From: Chimonanthus salicifolius
Lineage: Eukaryota > Streptophyta > Magnoliopsida > Laurales > Calycanthaceae
NCBI GenBank assembly: GCA_013350335.1
Contig: CM023541.1
Coordinates: 66,434,608 to 66,498,607 of the forward strand
Reading direction: 5' to 3'
DNA length: 64,000 nt
The position numbers and the translations under genes were made by a program. The notes beneath the pieces were generated by a model, which was not told where the DNA came from, ran no database searches, and saw nothing but the letters and a program-made list of their open reading frames with translations. Below, one piece after another: positions 1 through 13,049 of the stretch (within the stretch, counting starts at the first letter, position 1; the number at the start of each line of letters is the position of its first letter).

Positions 1-1357
1 TTGGTTTTATTCGACAGAGTAACTCGCCTTGGGGAGCACCCACTCTCTTTGTGAAAAAGAAAGATGGATCGATGAGGATGTGTATAGATTACCGACGGCT
101 CAATCAGGCAACTATAATGAACAAATATCCTTTGCCTATGGTAGATGATCTCTTTGATTTATTGAGGGGATCAAAATGTTTCTCTAAAATAGACTTGAGA
201 TCAATATATCACCAGTTGCAGATTCGAGAGGAAGACATTTCTAAGACTGCTTTCAGAACGCAGTACGGTTTATATGAGTTTTTGGTAATGCCTTTTGGTT
301 TAACCAATGCCCTAGCTATATTTATGAATCTAATGAATCGTATCTTTCGGCCATACTTGAAGGAATTTGTGGTAGTTTTTATAGATGATATTTTGATATA
401 TTCGTCATCTGATGAAGAACATGAGCGTCATCTATGCATTGTTCTTCAGACCCTTAGGGATCACAAGTTATTCGCCAAGCTGAGCAAGTGTCAGTTATGG
501 TTAACTCAAGTACAAGTTCTTGGACACGTAGTGTCTACGGAAGGAATCTCGGTAGATCCAACGAAGGTAGAAACAGTGAAAATTTGGGAAAGCCCCAAGA
601 ACGTGTTTGAAATCAGAAGTTTTTTGGGATTAGCAGGGTATTACAAGAAATTTATCCCACATTTTTACCAGATTGCGGTACCAATGACCAGATTGACGAG
701 GAAGAACGTCAAATTCGAATGGAGTGAATCTTGTGAAAAGGCATTTCAGGAATTGAAGGAGAAGTTGACCACCTTCCAGTGCTAATAGTGCCAGAACAAG
801 GGTGAGGTTATGATGTGTATTGTGATGCCTCTAAGTTTGGATTAGGATGTGTCTTGATGCAGGAAGGTAAGGTAGTAGCTTACGGTTCCAGACAACTGAA
901 AGGTCATGAGCAAAATTATCCAACTCATGATCTAGAACTGGCATTTGTTGTCTTTTCATTAAAACTTTGGCAGCATTACTTGAATGGTGAAAAATTTAAT
1001 GTATTTTCTGATCATCAGAGTCTTAAATATTTGTTTACTCAGAAAGATCTAAATATGAGACAACGAAGATGGATGGAATATCTCGGAGATTACGACTTCA
1101 GTCTCTCCTACCATCCGGGAAAGGCTAATGTAGTGGCAGATGCCTTAAACAGGAAATCACAAGGTAATATTGCATGTATGGCATCTTTGAAATGGAAGAT
1201 GTTGGAAGTCTTATCTAACTATGATCTAGAGCTGATCGAGGGGAACAAGCCAGCAAGAATTCCAAACTTGGTTTTGGAGCCCGAAATAGTTGGATTGATG
1301 ATGGAAGAGCAAAAGAATGATCCAGAAGCAAAGGATTTGGTGAATAAGCTTGCATGA
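1..1357 (+). pseudogene. Element B pol: reverse transcriptase and RNase H, broken
   Basis: The reading begins inside the RT palm with WGAP, then VKKKDGS, the KYPLP block, YHQLQI, the MPFGLTNA motif and the catalytic FIDDILIYS (about 377-403), followed by the thumb block [14 protein letters not shown] frameshift near 775 and an in-frame TGA at 803-805 separate this from RNase H, which keeps the acidic residues in YCDAS, DLEL, SDHQSL and VADAL. RT copies element RNA into DNA and RNase H removes the RNA strand, both inside virus-like particles. The RT catalytic pair is intact, but the frameshift and stop between the two domains prevent a single polyprotein. Confidence 0.92.
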
Positions 1358-2643
1358 GGAGCTACTTTGGAAGAATGAAAGATCAAGACTGACGGAAGCC
1401 TGACTTTCAAAGAAAGATTGTTTGTATCAAAATCAGGTGAATGTAGAGAAAAAGTACTTGACCACTTTCACCGTTCTCGATTTGTAGTGCACCCAGGTGG
1501 TATGAAGATGTATCATGATCTACGACGACTATTCTGGTGGAAAGGTATGAAACGAGAAGTAGCAAATTTTGTGTCCAAATATCTAACCTGTCAGCAGATT
1601 AAAGTAGAACATCAACGACCTGCTGGAAAGACGTAACCTCTTCAAGTGGCTGAATGGAAGTGGGAGCATATCACTATGGACTTTGTGACTGGTTTTCCAA
1701 AGTCTTTTAAGAGAAATGATGCTATTTAGGTAATTGTTGATCGACTAACGAAATCAGCCCATTTTCTGCCCATTAAAAAGACTGATTCTTTGGCTACCCT
1801 GAGTAGAATGTATAAAAATGACATAATTAGATTACATGGGGTACATGTTTCTATTGTATCTGATAGAGACCCTAGATTTGTATCTAGATTTTGGCAAGGA
1901 TTACAGGAGGAGATGGGAACTAAGTTATGCTTTAGCACAACTTTCCATCCCCAAACTGATGGCCAATCGGAAAGAACTATCCAAACTTTGGAAGATATGG
2001 TAAGGGCATGTGTCATGGATATGCAGGGAAGTTGGGAAGATCATTTAGCACTGATTGAGTTTGTATATAACAATAGTTATTAAGCTAGTATACAAATGGC
2101 ACCTTATGAAGCTCTGTATGGTAGATCCTGCAAGTCAAAGTGATAAGACAACGTCACAAGACAGTCCAAAGTAGACAGAAAAGTTATGCTGACAAAAGGA
2201 GGAGACCTTTGGAGTTTGCAGTCGGTGACCGAGTATTCTTACGTGTGGCACCACGCCATGGCGTTCAGTGGTTCGGTCGAAAGGGAAAACTATCACCTCG
2301 ATATGTTGGACCCTTTGAAATTTTGAAAAGAATAGGGGAAGCAGCCTATCAACTAGATCTTCCTCAAATAATGGGAAGAGTACATAGTACATTCCATATG
2401 TCTATGTTGAAAAAGTACGAGCCTGACTCATCTCATGTGTTGAGTTTTGAAGATATTGAAGTTTCAGAAGATATGACATTTGAAGAAGTGCCTATTGAGA
2501 TATAAGGATCTCGAACGCAAGTACTCAGAAAAAAGTCCATGCCACTGGTGCAAGTGCTGTGGCAACATCATGACATACAACACGTGACGTGGGAACTAGA
2601 GTCGACAATGCGGAAGCAATACCCTAGTCTATTCACAGAATAA
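1358..2643 (+). pseudogene. Element B pol: integrase with chromodomain-like tail, broken
   Basis: The HHCC zinc region is seen as HPGGMKMYHDLRR followed by CQQ. The DDE core follows: first D in MDFVTGFP (about 1678), second D in VSDRDPRF (about 1860), E in [10 protein letters not shown] (about 2055). The [13 protein letters not shown] block and a tail with VLWQHH and VTWELES (to 2643) match the GPY/F module and chromodomain-like end of plant chromoviruses, which steer insertion into heterochromatin. Breaks: stops near 1355, 1374, 1634 and 1727, a TAA at 2081-2083 right after the E-motif, and a deletion near 2130 that joins the SCKS block to a later one, losing about 28 expected residues. The tail crosses a TAA near 2503. 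Confidence 0.9.
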
Positions 2644-2686
2644 AAATGTATGAGGTTTGTTTTAAATTTCAGGATGAAATTTCTTT

Positions 2687-2699
2687 AAGGGGGGTAGGA
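2687..2699 (+). other. Polypurine tract of element B
   Basis: The purine run AAGGGGGGTAGGA ends directly against the TG of the 3' LTR at 2700. In LTR retrotransposons this primes plus-strand DNA synthesis, and its position fixes the 5' border of the LTR. Confidence 0.8.
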
Positions 2700-4055
2700 T
2701 GTAATATCTTGACCAGAAGTAGGCTTTAATAATATGATTTAACCTGTTAATCACATTGATTACAGTGAGGAATTTGTGAAAAGTCCAGTTTTAGCCGAAT
2801 CGGAGCTCGATAGCTCATTGATCCAACCCTTTTAAGTTATAGGGGCAAAATGGTAATTGACCATTAACAGTATAATTATTGTTTGAATAATTGTTTGTTA
2901 ATTATTATTTGAGTGATATTGATTTCTTTATTAAGAATATAGATTTTAAAATTTATAAGTATATTTATTTCATTAAACTCTAATTAAAAATTACCCGAAA
3001 AAGGTCCCGAAAACTAGAAAATGATTATTTTAAATAATTATAGAAGTTAGATAATTCAGAAAAAAATACCTAGTGTTTATTCTATATTTAAATCTATCAT
3101 TTTATTTTTTCTAGATCTAAAAATGAAGGTTTTAAACCCTTTAAATAAATACAACTTAGTTAAAGGGAATAGTATTAAAAAGTGATTTTTATTTAAATCA
3201 ATTAAATTTAATGGGTTATTGTAATACAAGGAATTTTCAATTTATTATTTTATATGAAAATTATCCTTTTAAATTGAAAATTATTGGATACGGATCTTAG
3301 ATGGGTAAAATGTTGGGTCTTTGCCCAATTATGACCCAACGGATTATGGAAAGGGTTTTAATAAAATTAAATGGGACTGAATTTAAATGGATTATGAATA
3401 TGCGCATAAAGGGATTAGTAAATAATTGTGCATGGCCGAATATGGGTTATGCAATGTATGGATATGCGCAATCCATGAGGATAAGTTGGACTCTCTCTAA
3501 AAAGAGGTCTCTCCTTGGTTAAGAGTGAAATTAAGGGAATTGCTATTATAGAGAGACAAAAGGGCGCATAGCACCTTCTAAATATGGAATCAAATTAATA
3601 CCTTCTAAGTTGGGAACAATTGGAGTTTTATAAGATAAAGGAGAGGCACACGGCAATGGGTATTTCAACAAGGATACACGGCATTGCAATCTTAGTACCT
3701 TCTAAGATTGGCCGAATGGGAGATTAATTAAGGCAACAGAGGGGCAGCAAGACATAAAAGTATTGCACACGGCAATGCACCAAGATCACTCACGGTATTC
3801 CTAAATCTACAAGAAGTGGAAAGGCTTATTTTAGGAAGTGATAAAATTGGATAGCAAGGGACGTTTAAATGCATTACGGGAAGACTGGATGATTTGGGAA
3901 ACTTACACTCATGCATGCAAGCTTTATATTGGCTAGATGATATGTAAAGCAAGAGGATCTTGCTATAATAGGTTTCTCAGTAAGGTGCAAGATCTGGCAT
4001 ATATTTTCTATTCTAGAATCCAGCGATATGGCTGGTTTTATTACAAGTTTTCCAC

Positions 4056-4063
4056 TATATAAA
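4056..4063 (+). promoter_or_regulatory. TATA box of solo LTR A1
   Basis: TATATAAA in the context CCACTATATAAAGG, about 0.84 kb into the LTR, is a good match to a plant RNA polymerase II TATA element. Transcription would start about 30 bp downstream. No equally clear TATA was found in copy A3. Confidence 0.5.
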
Positions 4064-5010
4064 GGTGGCAAACACGGCAGAAAAAGCATAGCAGAGGCAT
4101 GGGTCACACAGTGAAGAGGTGCTGTTTTGTTCAAAAGTGTATTGTGAGAAAGAAACACATCAACCAGGACTGTCTGATTCACGGCAGTGGGTTGGTGCCT
4201 GGGAATATTGCATACAACAATACTCGGCCTAATGTTGTGAGAGGAATTTGCACAGAGAGCACAAGAGAGGCAATCAGCACCATAGAGATGTGTAAGCGAC
4301 TGCAGCGTGAAGGGCTATATTCTCCTTGAATACCTGAGAAAGGAAGAGGGCTGCCACCAGAATTGTGTGTGTTTTCAATGAGAGTAATAACAGCAAAAGG
4401 GGCTGTTACAATCACCTCTGTATACACACAGACAGCATCAGAGATCGAGCAAGTGCTGCGGGGTTTTCTAGAGGCAGCAATACACTGATCTGATCGGTGA
4501 TAGACAGTGTATTTGCAAGCAGTAGTTGAGGCATGGGAATATATGAGGAAAGGCAAGCAACAAAAAATGAAAGAAAACAAGTGTTGCTGCCGATTTAGTG
4601 TTGGGCTTTGGTCCTTCTCTTGTCTCTCTGATCTGTCACATTAAGGTGGTGCCAGAGAAGGAGCAAATTGATGAATCTGCAGCAGAGAGTGCGTCAAAGC
4701 ATTGTAGCCTTGCAGCCAACTGTGAGAGGAAATCCAACGTGGCTGCAACAAGAGGTCGAGAACAGAGAGCACTCTGTTCTCATTCTAGTGTGAAGAAGAT
4801 CTTGGGTTGAAACACATCACTGTTTAGCAAGCAGGAGAAGGTCTAAGGCGGGTTACACTCAAGGCAGCCAGCAAGATCAGTAATATTGCATATCAAGAGG
4901 GTGTTCTCAGCCGTAGGAAAGATCAAGAAGGAGAAGATTGGAAGAGCAAGAACAAGCCGAAGGAGTCGCGAAACCGGTATGTGATTTCATATTTTTTTAA
5001 GATAAGGAAC

Positions 5011-6463
5011 CATAGGGTTCGGCCAAAGTGTATGGCCGAACCCCATGGAAAAGAATTAATGGATGAATGTTGGAGTTTAATAAAAAGGTGATGAACCATA
5101 AGGTTCGGCCATGTTGTATGGCCGAACCCCATGGAAAGAGATTGTTAAATTTTAAATGGGAGCTTGATGATAATGGTATATGATTTTGAAAGGATTAAAT
5201 GGATAAGGATCATAAATCAATTTAATGGGCCATATGGAATTTATATTGGAGTTGGTTAATGAATCCATAGGGGTTTAAATGATTTAATAAAAAGGTATGA
5301 ACCATAGGGTTCGACCATGGTGCTTGGCCGAACTCCATGATGTTGTTTATGAAAGGAATTTTATAGGAAATTCGAATGATAAAAACCATGGAGAATTATA
5401 TTGTTTTAAAAGAGTTTAAATGGAAGTTGGGAGAATCATGGGTTCGGCCATGATGTATGGCCGAACCCCATGAGGTTCTTTGTGGATATAATTTGTTAAG
5501 GAATTTTATTAGATGATTGTTGATTGATTTAATGGAAGGATATGGGTTCTTGTTTAATGAATGATAATGGATTGCTTCTATGGGTGAGGTTCGGCCATGG
5601 TGCATGGCCGAACCCCACTAGGGTTTAATTTTGGAAACCTTTTAATTATGGAAAGCATTCAATTATGGAAGGTTGGTTTCTAATTTAGGAAACTATCTAA
5701 GTATGGAAAATGGTTATTAATTTGGGAAGTTTCTATTTTTGGAAGGAGTTGGCTAAATTAGAAAGCTTCTAATTTTGGATATTAAATACAGAAACCTTCT
5801 AATTATGGAAGGGTGGTTGATTAATTAAGAAACTTTCTAAAATATGGACCTTTTAATTATGGACCCTAGATTAAAACGGAAGGTGGAGTTATGTTTGGAA
5901 ACCTTTTATTTTTGGAAGGAGTTTGATAATTTAGAAAGTCACACATCATAGGGTTCGGCCATGGTGCTTGGCAAAGTTGGAAAAACATGGGTTGGAAAAA
6001 CATGAAAGAGGTTTGGTTAATTTTAAGGAGTGGCAAAGTTGTAAATAAAGGTTAAATTGGAGGAACATGGGTTCGGCCATGATGTATGACCGAACCCCAT
6101 GAGGTCTTGTATGATTTAAGTTGTTGAGAAATTATTATGGACCATGTAATGGGTGAATGATTTTAAAAGAAGCTATGGGTTATGTAAGCCATGAGTGGCA
6201 AAGTTGTAAATACTTGTTAAAGATGGAAGTTTAGCCTTGTATGGCAATAAGGTAATTATATGAGGAATTATTTGGAGAACTTAGATGTTAAGGATCTATC
6301 TATTTGGATCTAAATATGGGAATTGATTGGCGGACTGAGGGTTATGTACTTTGGATTAAAATAAATAGAATATTAACTAAGGTTTGGACCAATGGCATTT
6401 TGGTAATTAATGGAATAAATGAACAAAAAGGGTGAGGCTCGGCCATAGGTATGGCCGAACTCC
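5011..6463 (+). repeat. Cluster of GGTTCGGCC palindromes in solo LTR A1
   Basis: Inverted-repeat units lie at about 5011-5048, 5096-5134, 5302-5339, 5436-5472, 5585-5618, 6066-6101 and 6432-6463; a half unit is at 5947-5972. Each has arms GGTTCGGCCAT and ATGGCCGAACC around a 4-6 base spacer such as GATGT or GGTGC; in the best units the palindrome extends to CCATGGG on both sides. The stretches between units are AT-rich and unrelated to the palindrome, so this is a dispersed array and not a simple tandem repeat. Confidence 0.85.
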
Positions 6464-6844
6464 ACAAGTATGGTTTATGGATTTAAATATTGCAAATCAA
6501 GTGGGACTTGATGTTGATTTATTATTATATTATAAGGTAACGACATCTCGCAAGCGGTGCGCGATCGGTGATCGATTCTTGGACGAAAGACACAAGTACA
6601 GTTAGCGGTTTTTGGTAGGATTCCACCTCTTTGAAAGACATGGGTTTATGTACATTGTGCCTTATCTTATTTTTGATGAATTTATACTGCAAAGGATATG
6701 ATTTAAATTGTGATTTTAAATGCTATCTTTATATGAGGAAATAACATGTGTTTTAAATATGATTTTCAATGCTATGTTTATGTTATAAAATAGCATGTGT
6801 TTCATTGGCATCTCATGCATGGCATCGGGTGAAGGATTTGGTAA

Positions 6845-6970
6845 CCGGAGGGTCCACACTCCGTCGGGGCGTCCGAAAAACCTATATGGTGTACCTTGAT
6901 GTGCTTTTCCATCAGGAAGAAACCGAAGGGTCCACACTCCGCCGGGGCGTCCGGAAGACCTATGTGGTGG
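6845..6970 (+). repeat. Pair of CGGAG...CTCCG GC-rich units in solo LTR A1
   Basis: Two related units (about 6845-6890 and 6921-6968) share the core GGGTCCACACTCC then GGGGCGTCCG and ACCTAT, separated by an AT-richer spacer with CTTTTCCATCAGGAAGA. The first unit contains CGGAG facing CTCCG, a short hairpin. The same pair occurs in A2, A3 and both LTRs of F, and a related unit is expanded fourfold in solo LTR G. Confidence 0.75.
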
Positions 6971-8024
6971 GTACATTTATGTACATGTGATGGGTGGGAC
7001 TCATTGCATTTGTCATCATTGCATGGCATGGATTTATATGGTTTTGACATTACGATATTATTATATATGTTTTGTACTAACCATGTGTTAGCCGTAACTG
7101 GAATACCTACTTGGCGCGTTGTCCTAACGCCCTACTTCTACCCTTTAATGAATGATGCAGGAAACGAGGGAAACGGTGAACGCGGAACGGGACAAGCATA
7201 GGAGCTTGGAATGCTTTTAGTTTTATATTTTGTTTAAGATACTCAGGGATTTGTATTTAGAGTATCCAGATTTCGGAATGTAATAACTTAGATGAATTGC
7301 TATGGTTGGATGTTTTATTTGGATAATGATTAAAGTGATTTATTAACTAAGTACTTTCCTATCAATGGAATAGAACTTGGTTCTATTGTGATTCTGCAAA
7401 TTGATGTTATGATTCTGTATGTTATGATTTTGATTCCGCAAGTTGATATTGCTATGTGTGAACCATTTCCGTGGACTTGGTCCATGCACACATAGGGTTG
7501 GCCAGTAAAGGGTCGGACTGTAGAAGTTCGGATTTAGCTCGCGTCGTGACGTCCCGCGCTCTATCAATTTACTCTGTTATAAAAAAAAAAAATAGACTCT
7601 TAATTTACGGGAAAAAGTGAGTGAAAAAGGACGGGGCGTTACAGTTATAACTTTCCAAAATTATATGGTATTTCAGCACTTTAAAAACTCAACATTTTGG
7701 ATCAGATGGATCAAATTGAATAAATCTTTGTTTTAGTTAAATATTAATAAGAAAATGAAATAAGATTATAACTCTAATAAAATAATATTATGAATAGTAA
7801 AATCTATGGACTACAGTCAAGTGATAAATCTTGCATGTTGTAACCGACTGAAGTTAAAAAAAAAAAATATTAAAATAAATTATCTTTTCTTTCAGCCACG
7901 TGTAAGTGAATCATCAACCTGTGAAGGATGATTCATACAACCTATGAACTGATTCATGCAGCCTATGAGTAGTAGACTAGCTAATGTGGAGAATTCTTAT
8001 CCACTGCATGGTTATGGAAATCTC

Positions 8025-8032
8025 CTATAAAT
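8025..8032 (+). promoter_or_regulatory. TATA box of LTR B
   Basis: TATAAATA in the context CTCCTATAAATAGCACCC, followed downstream by a pyrimidine-rich stretch typical of a plant 5' leader (8085-8130). This is the likely U3/R promoter of the LTR. Confidence 0.6.
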
Positions 8033-8449
8033 AGCACCCAAGGTAGTAGCTCACAACCCATTGCAAAGAACCGATCTTGCATTGATTTCTTCTTCTTTCT
8101 TTTCCTGGCTTCACCTCCTTAGTGCTTCTTTTCTTTACAACAAGTCTTTGAAAAGTCAAAGTTCTGCCAAAGTTTTCAAGTAAAGGTATACTTTCCTTTT
8201 ATGTGTTTTCTAACCTTAGAATTAATTAGAATCTATATAGAGTATTTTAGAGGAATAAAAATAAAATGTCTTTTAATTATTTTGAATTATTTGTTTTAAA
8301 TTTAAAATGAGTTTTCTTATTGAATAAATTGTGAATTATTATTATGAATTGATTTATTTTAATTTGTTTATTTAACTTGAAATAAGTTTATAATTATTTA
8401 AAGATATAGATAAGTTGTTTTCTTATATCTTAGAAAGAAACTGAAACAT

Positions 8450-8625
8450 TTATATATATATATGTATATGTATATATGTATATATATGTATACATGTGTA
8501 TATATATGTATATATGTATATATATGTATACATGTGTATATATATATATATATGTATACATGTGTATATATACATATATACACATATATACATATATATA
8601 CATATATACATATACATATATATAT
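8450..8625 (+). repeat. TA-rich microsatellite, TATG/CATA type, quasi-palindromic
   Basis: About 175 bp made only of alternating purine-pyrimidine TATATG, TATACATGTG and then TACATATACACATA steps. The first part carries TATGTA units, and from about 8570 the polarity flips to TACATA, so the two halves can pair with each other. It lies within LTR B. Long open frames across it on both strands are repeat artefacts. Confidence 0.9.
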
Positions 8626-9005
8626 CTTAGTTTTGTTTAAAGTTAGTAATTTGACAAATTCTAATTTAGTCTTGTTAATAAATTTAAAATTTAATAACTA
8701 TAGGCTTAAATTACTTTTAGACCACTTAAATTAATTATTCAGCTTAATACTTTTTATAGGTGTAAATTTTGAAATTTGTTTAAAATTAATAATTTGAGAC
8801 TTGTATTTTGATTAGGTTAATGATTGTCTAGAGACCCTTATTCTCAATTAAAAATGATACTAACCATTATTTGTCCTATTAAACTATATATAAATATTTA
8901 TGTATTCACTTCCAAGCCGATACTCTCTATTTGTGGCTGACTCAACTCGATAGCTATTAGTAGCTGAGCTATTAACTTTGCTGTTCGGTAGAAAAGAAGG
9001 GATCG

Positions 9006-9115
9006 GGCACTGAGTGTACCTCTAGGCCTAACTCACTATATGAGTAATAGCCTGAGCACCCTATATTTGTATCTCTAGGCCTAACTTGCTATACGAGTAG
9101 TGGCCTGAGCACTCT
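9006..9115 (+). repeat. Two-copy tandem repeat of about 55-60 bp in LTR B
   Basis: Two imperfect copies share CTCTAGGCCTAACT, then CTATA..GAGTA and GCCTGAGCAC. No coding potential is seen. Confidence 0.7.
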
Positions 9116-9539
9116 ATTATAATGCTAATTATTAAAATGGATAGTAACCCATTTAAGTGACTCATATCCATTACCCTTGAAGTTTTTTTTGGGGAATATA
9201 AGATAAAAGGATTTGCAACACTATGATTATGTGTATTATGTTTGATTGATGATTGTATAATCTGTTGTATTCTTGTTTTCATGTTTTGGCAGATATCTCT
9301 ATACCCCACACATACGGTGAGGAGACTTAACATTGCAGTAGGAGTATATCAGGTTAAGAAGATCTAGTGCAATGAGTGGTTTCAAGAATGAACCCACTTA
9401 TATGCCTAGACTTTGTGCACTATTATGAAAAGTGTTTATTGATATTTATGATGTTTATCATGCATATATTGTGATTATAATGATGAAATGCTTATGAGTT
9501 ATACTGGTTCCACGTACCCTTAACTACTGAACTATTATC

Positions 9540-9645
9540 GGCCAAGGTGTGTCGATTACAGGTCCAAGTGTGTCGGTTTACGTCTAATAGCCCAAGTGTG
9601 TTAGTTCCTGGCCCAAGTGTGTCAGTACTGGCCCAAGTGTGTTGG
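9540..9645 (+). repeat. Five-copy short tandem repeat (CCAAGTGTGT) in LTR B
   Basis: Five spaced copies of a unit with core GGCCCAAGTGTGT at roughly 20-26 bp intervals. Copy-to-copy variation is mainly in the linker. They end about 90 bp before the insertion point of solo LTR A2. Confidence 0.75.
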
Positions 9646-9735
9646 AGATATACTTGTAAGATTCTGCATTTTGACCGTATCGGGATTTAATGCTTATAGT
9701 CAGTGTAGTTTCTAGGTGTTTCGTTGGATATGAAC

Positions 9736-12700
9736 TGTAATGCCCTGCCCTTTTTCACTCGCTTTTTCCCATAAATTCAGAATCTATTTTTTTTTTTTAT
9801 AACAGAGTAGAGTGATAGAGCGCGGGACGTCACGACTCGAACTAAGTCCGAACTTCCAAAGTCCGACCCTTAACTGGCCAACCCTATGCGTGCATGGACT
9901 CAGTCCACTAAAATGGTTCACACATAGCAATATCAACTTGCGGAATAAAAATTACAATCTACGGAATCATAACATCAATTTGCGGAATCATAATAGAAGC
10001 AAGTTCTATGCCATTCAGATAGCAAAGTACGTCAAGTCCTTAATCATCATTCAAATACCATAATCATCAAAATTAACATCCATCCATCTAAGTTATTACA
10101 TTCCGAAATCTAAATACTCAAATACAAGTTCATGAGTAACTTTATTCAAAATATATAAAATAGGTCTTCCAAGCTCCTATGCCTGGTCTGTCTTATGTTC
10201 GTCATTCCCCTGATTTCTTGTATCATCAACTAGGGTAGAAGTAGGGCGTTAGAACGACACGCCCAGTAGGTATTCCAGTTACGGCTAAGACATGGTTAAT
10301 ACAAAACATATATAATTATATTGTAATGTCAAAACCATATAAAATCCATGACATGCAATGATGACAAATGCAATGAGTCCCAACCATCACATGTACATAA
10401 ATGTACCCACCATATAGGTCTTTCGGACGCCCTGGCGGAGTGTGGACCCTCCGGTTTCTTCCTGATGGAAAAGCACATCAAGGTACACCACATAGGTTTT
10501 TCGGACGCCCCGACGGAGTGTGACCCCTCCAGTTACAAATCCTCCACCCCATGCCATGCATGAGATGCCAATGAAACACATGCTATTTTATAACATAAAC
10601 ATAGCATTTAAAATCACCTTTTGAAACATAATCAACACATGCTATTTATACAATTAAACATAGCATTTGAAATTCAATAATAAGGCATAACGTTTGAAAC
10701 ATACTTTTCATCAAACATAAGATAAAACTAGCGTACATAAATCCATGGTTTCAAAGAGGTGGAATCCTACCAAAGACCTCTAACTGTGCTTGCGTCTTTC
10801 GTCCAAGAATCGATTACCGATCGCGCACCGCTTGCGAGATCCCGTTACCTTTTAAGATAATAATAAGTCAACACCAAGTCCCACTTGATTTGCAATATTT
10901 AAATCCATAAACCATACTTGTGGGGTTCGGCCATACCTATGGCCTAGCCTCACCCTTTTTGTTCATTTATTCCATTAATTACCAAAATGCCATTGATCCA
11001 AATCTTAGTTAATATTCTATTTATTTTAATCCAAAGTACATAACCCTAGGTCCACCAATCAATTCCCATGTTAAGATCCAAATACATAAATCCTAAACAT
11101 CTAAGTTCTCCAAATAATTCCTCATATAATTACCTTATTGCCATACAAGGCTAAACTTCCATCTTTAACAAGTATTTACAACTTTGCCACTCATGGGTTA
11201 CATATTTCCAACCTTTTGTTCATTAATACATCAATCTAACTCATAAAACAGGTTCATAATTCGATTCATAAATCAGCCCTTAACCATGACTTAAAATGCC
11301 ATTTGATCCTTTAATTTGGACCATAGGGTTCGGCCATACACCTTGGCCGAACCCTATGGTGTATAGTTTCCAATTATAACATTAACACTCCATACTTAAG
11401 AAGTTTCCTATTTTAGATTTCCTTAATTAGAAAGTTCTTAAATTAAAACTTTCTAATTTAGTTTTCCACCTTCCAAAAATAGAACTTTCCCCTTTTTAAT
11501 CTCCTTCTTCTATTTTTAGAAACTTACTTAATAAACAAACTTCTATAAATACAAAGGTTTCCAAAAATAAACCCTAGTGGGGTTCGGCCATACACCATGG
11601 CCGAACCTCACTCATGGCAACCAATCCATTCATTCTTAATTAGAAAATTGCCATACATGGCCAATCCTTCCATAAATAGAAAGTTTCCAAATTAAACTCC
11701 ACCTTTCTATAATTGGAAGGTTTCCTTAATTAAACTCCACCTTCTATTATTAGAAGGTTTCCATAAATAAATTCCCCTTTCCATAATTGGATAGTTTCTT
11801 AGATTAGAAACCCTCTTTCCAAAATTGGAGTGCTTTCCAATTTAGCCAACTCCTCCCATCAACCATTCCAAAATAGTAACCATCTCCATGGGGTTCGGCC
11901 ATACACCATGGCTGAACCCTATGGTTCATAATCTTGACCCTTATTTCAATCCATTAAAATTTCAACAATAATACTTACATAATTCCAAAATATAATTGGT
12001 GGGGTTCGGCCATGCACCATGGCCGAACCTCACCCCCTTCTTTTCCATTCTTTAGATCCAACAACTTGGCCATGATACAATCATGGTTCGGCCATGCAAT
12101 GGCCATCCCACATCCCTAACCATATCTCCGTTTGAAATCTTCTTTTAAATCCAAAACCACCCAACCGTCCAAGATTTCCATTATTTAAAATTTAAGAAGA
12201 TAATCCCATAATTTTCCATGGCTTTCCATGGTTTCGATACAACCAAATAAATCATGTCTTTCCATTAAAATCAATCATGGGGTTCGGCCATTCACCATGG
12301 CCGAACCCTATGGTTCTTTTCTTTCTACTTAAAAATTATCAAATCATCATCCAAACTTGTTCCATGGGGTTTGGCCAAACACCATGGCCGAACCCTATGG
12401 TTCTTTTATTTCAAAATAATTTTATCAAATAAGAATACCAACCTTTTCTTGCGCTTCCAATCTTTTTTCTTTCCTTAGCCTTTTTCTTTTTCTTCTTGAT
12501 CTTTCTCAAACCGTGATCAACCTTCTTGTTGCTGCCCTTTTTCTTCTTGTTCTTTGGTGTAGCCGAAAATAAACAATTGGGAGAGAGAGAGATAAATCGG
12601 CCTAAGGGTTATCTCCTTATATGAGCTCCAATTAATCCAAATGGGGAAGGTGCCATGCACCCCTCCCTTGACTTAGATGGCAATGCCGTGTGGCCTCCTT

Positions 12701-13049
12701 GCTTAGATTAGTAATTGCCGACCTCCTTTGCTCTCCTTAATTAAATCCTTCCATAATCCCTAATAGAAAGTACCATGCGCCCCTTTTTCCCTTCTTTAAT
12801 TATCTCATGTGCATAATCCTAGATTTTGCATCTAAAATTCGGCCATGCAATCTTTTATTTAAGTTTAAATATAATGCATCACTAAATTAATTCAACCCAC
12901 TTAATTTATATAAAACCAACTCCAAAATCAATTGGGTCCTAATTGGGTCATGGCCCAATTCTTTTTCCATTTAAGATCCAATCTAAAATTTACAATTAAA
13001 ATGGATAAATTTCATACTAAATAATAAATTGAAAATCCGAGGTGTTACA
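9736..13049 (-). mobile_element. Solo LTR of family A (copy A2), minus strand
   Basis: A 3314-bp LTR in reverse orientation: the plus strand reads TGTAATGCCCTGCCC at the left border and CCGAGGTGTTACA at the right. TGAAC is present at 9731-9735 and 13050-13054, a perfect 5-bp target duplication. There is no internal region. The interior shows, from right to left, the AT-rich start, TATA-poor promoter area, the palindrome cluster, the two CGGAG/CTCCG units (10420-10535), the GGGCG hairpin (10244-10264) and the terminal A-run block, the same order as in F and A3. Confidence 0.9.
10919..12402 (-). repeat. Cluster of GGTTCGGCC palindromes in solo LTR A2
   Basis: Eight units at about 10921, 11327, 11578, 11889, 12001, 12081, 12281 and 12363, mostly with spacer ACACC between the arms. 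The unit at 10921 has a damaged right arm (GGCCTAGCC). The unit near 12081 is a shorter variant (ATGGTTCGGCCATGCAATGGCC) with only the inner part of the arms, and the same short variant recurs in F at 51591 and 63641. Confidence 0.85.

Larger units (their letters stand above)
3220..7643 (+). mobile_element. Solo LTR of family A (copy A1), plus strand
   Basis: A 4424-bp LTR starting TGTAATACAAGG and ending CGGGGCGTTACA, flanked on both sides by GTTAT (3215-3219 and 7644-7648), a perfect 5-bp target duplication. No internal domain is present, so it arose by recombination between the two LTRs of a full element. The sequence at both ends and the interior modules match the LTRs of element F and copies A2 and A3. 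It holds a TATA box, a cluster of GGTTCGGCC palindromes, two CGGAG/CTCCG units and the terminal A-run block. It is the longest A copy here, mainly through the segment 3500-4950. Confidence 0.9.

Noticed and set aside
4099..4810. Several small open frames in the first third of solo LTR A1, possibly a captured host gene
   Set aside because: No domain or codon pattern is recognisable, and the frames overlap on both strands. The segment is longer than in other A copies, so capture cannot be fully excluded, but it is not supported.
5011..6463. Spaced palindromes as a CRISPR array
   Set aside because: Repeats are imperfect, spacing is 80-300 bp and irregular, no cas genes, and the context is a plant LTR.
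8398..8734. Tyr/Ile/His repeat proteins on both strands
   Set aside because: Translation of the TA microsatellite in LTR B.
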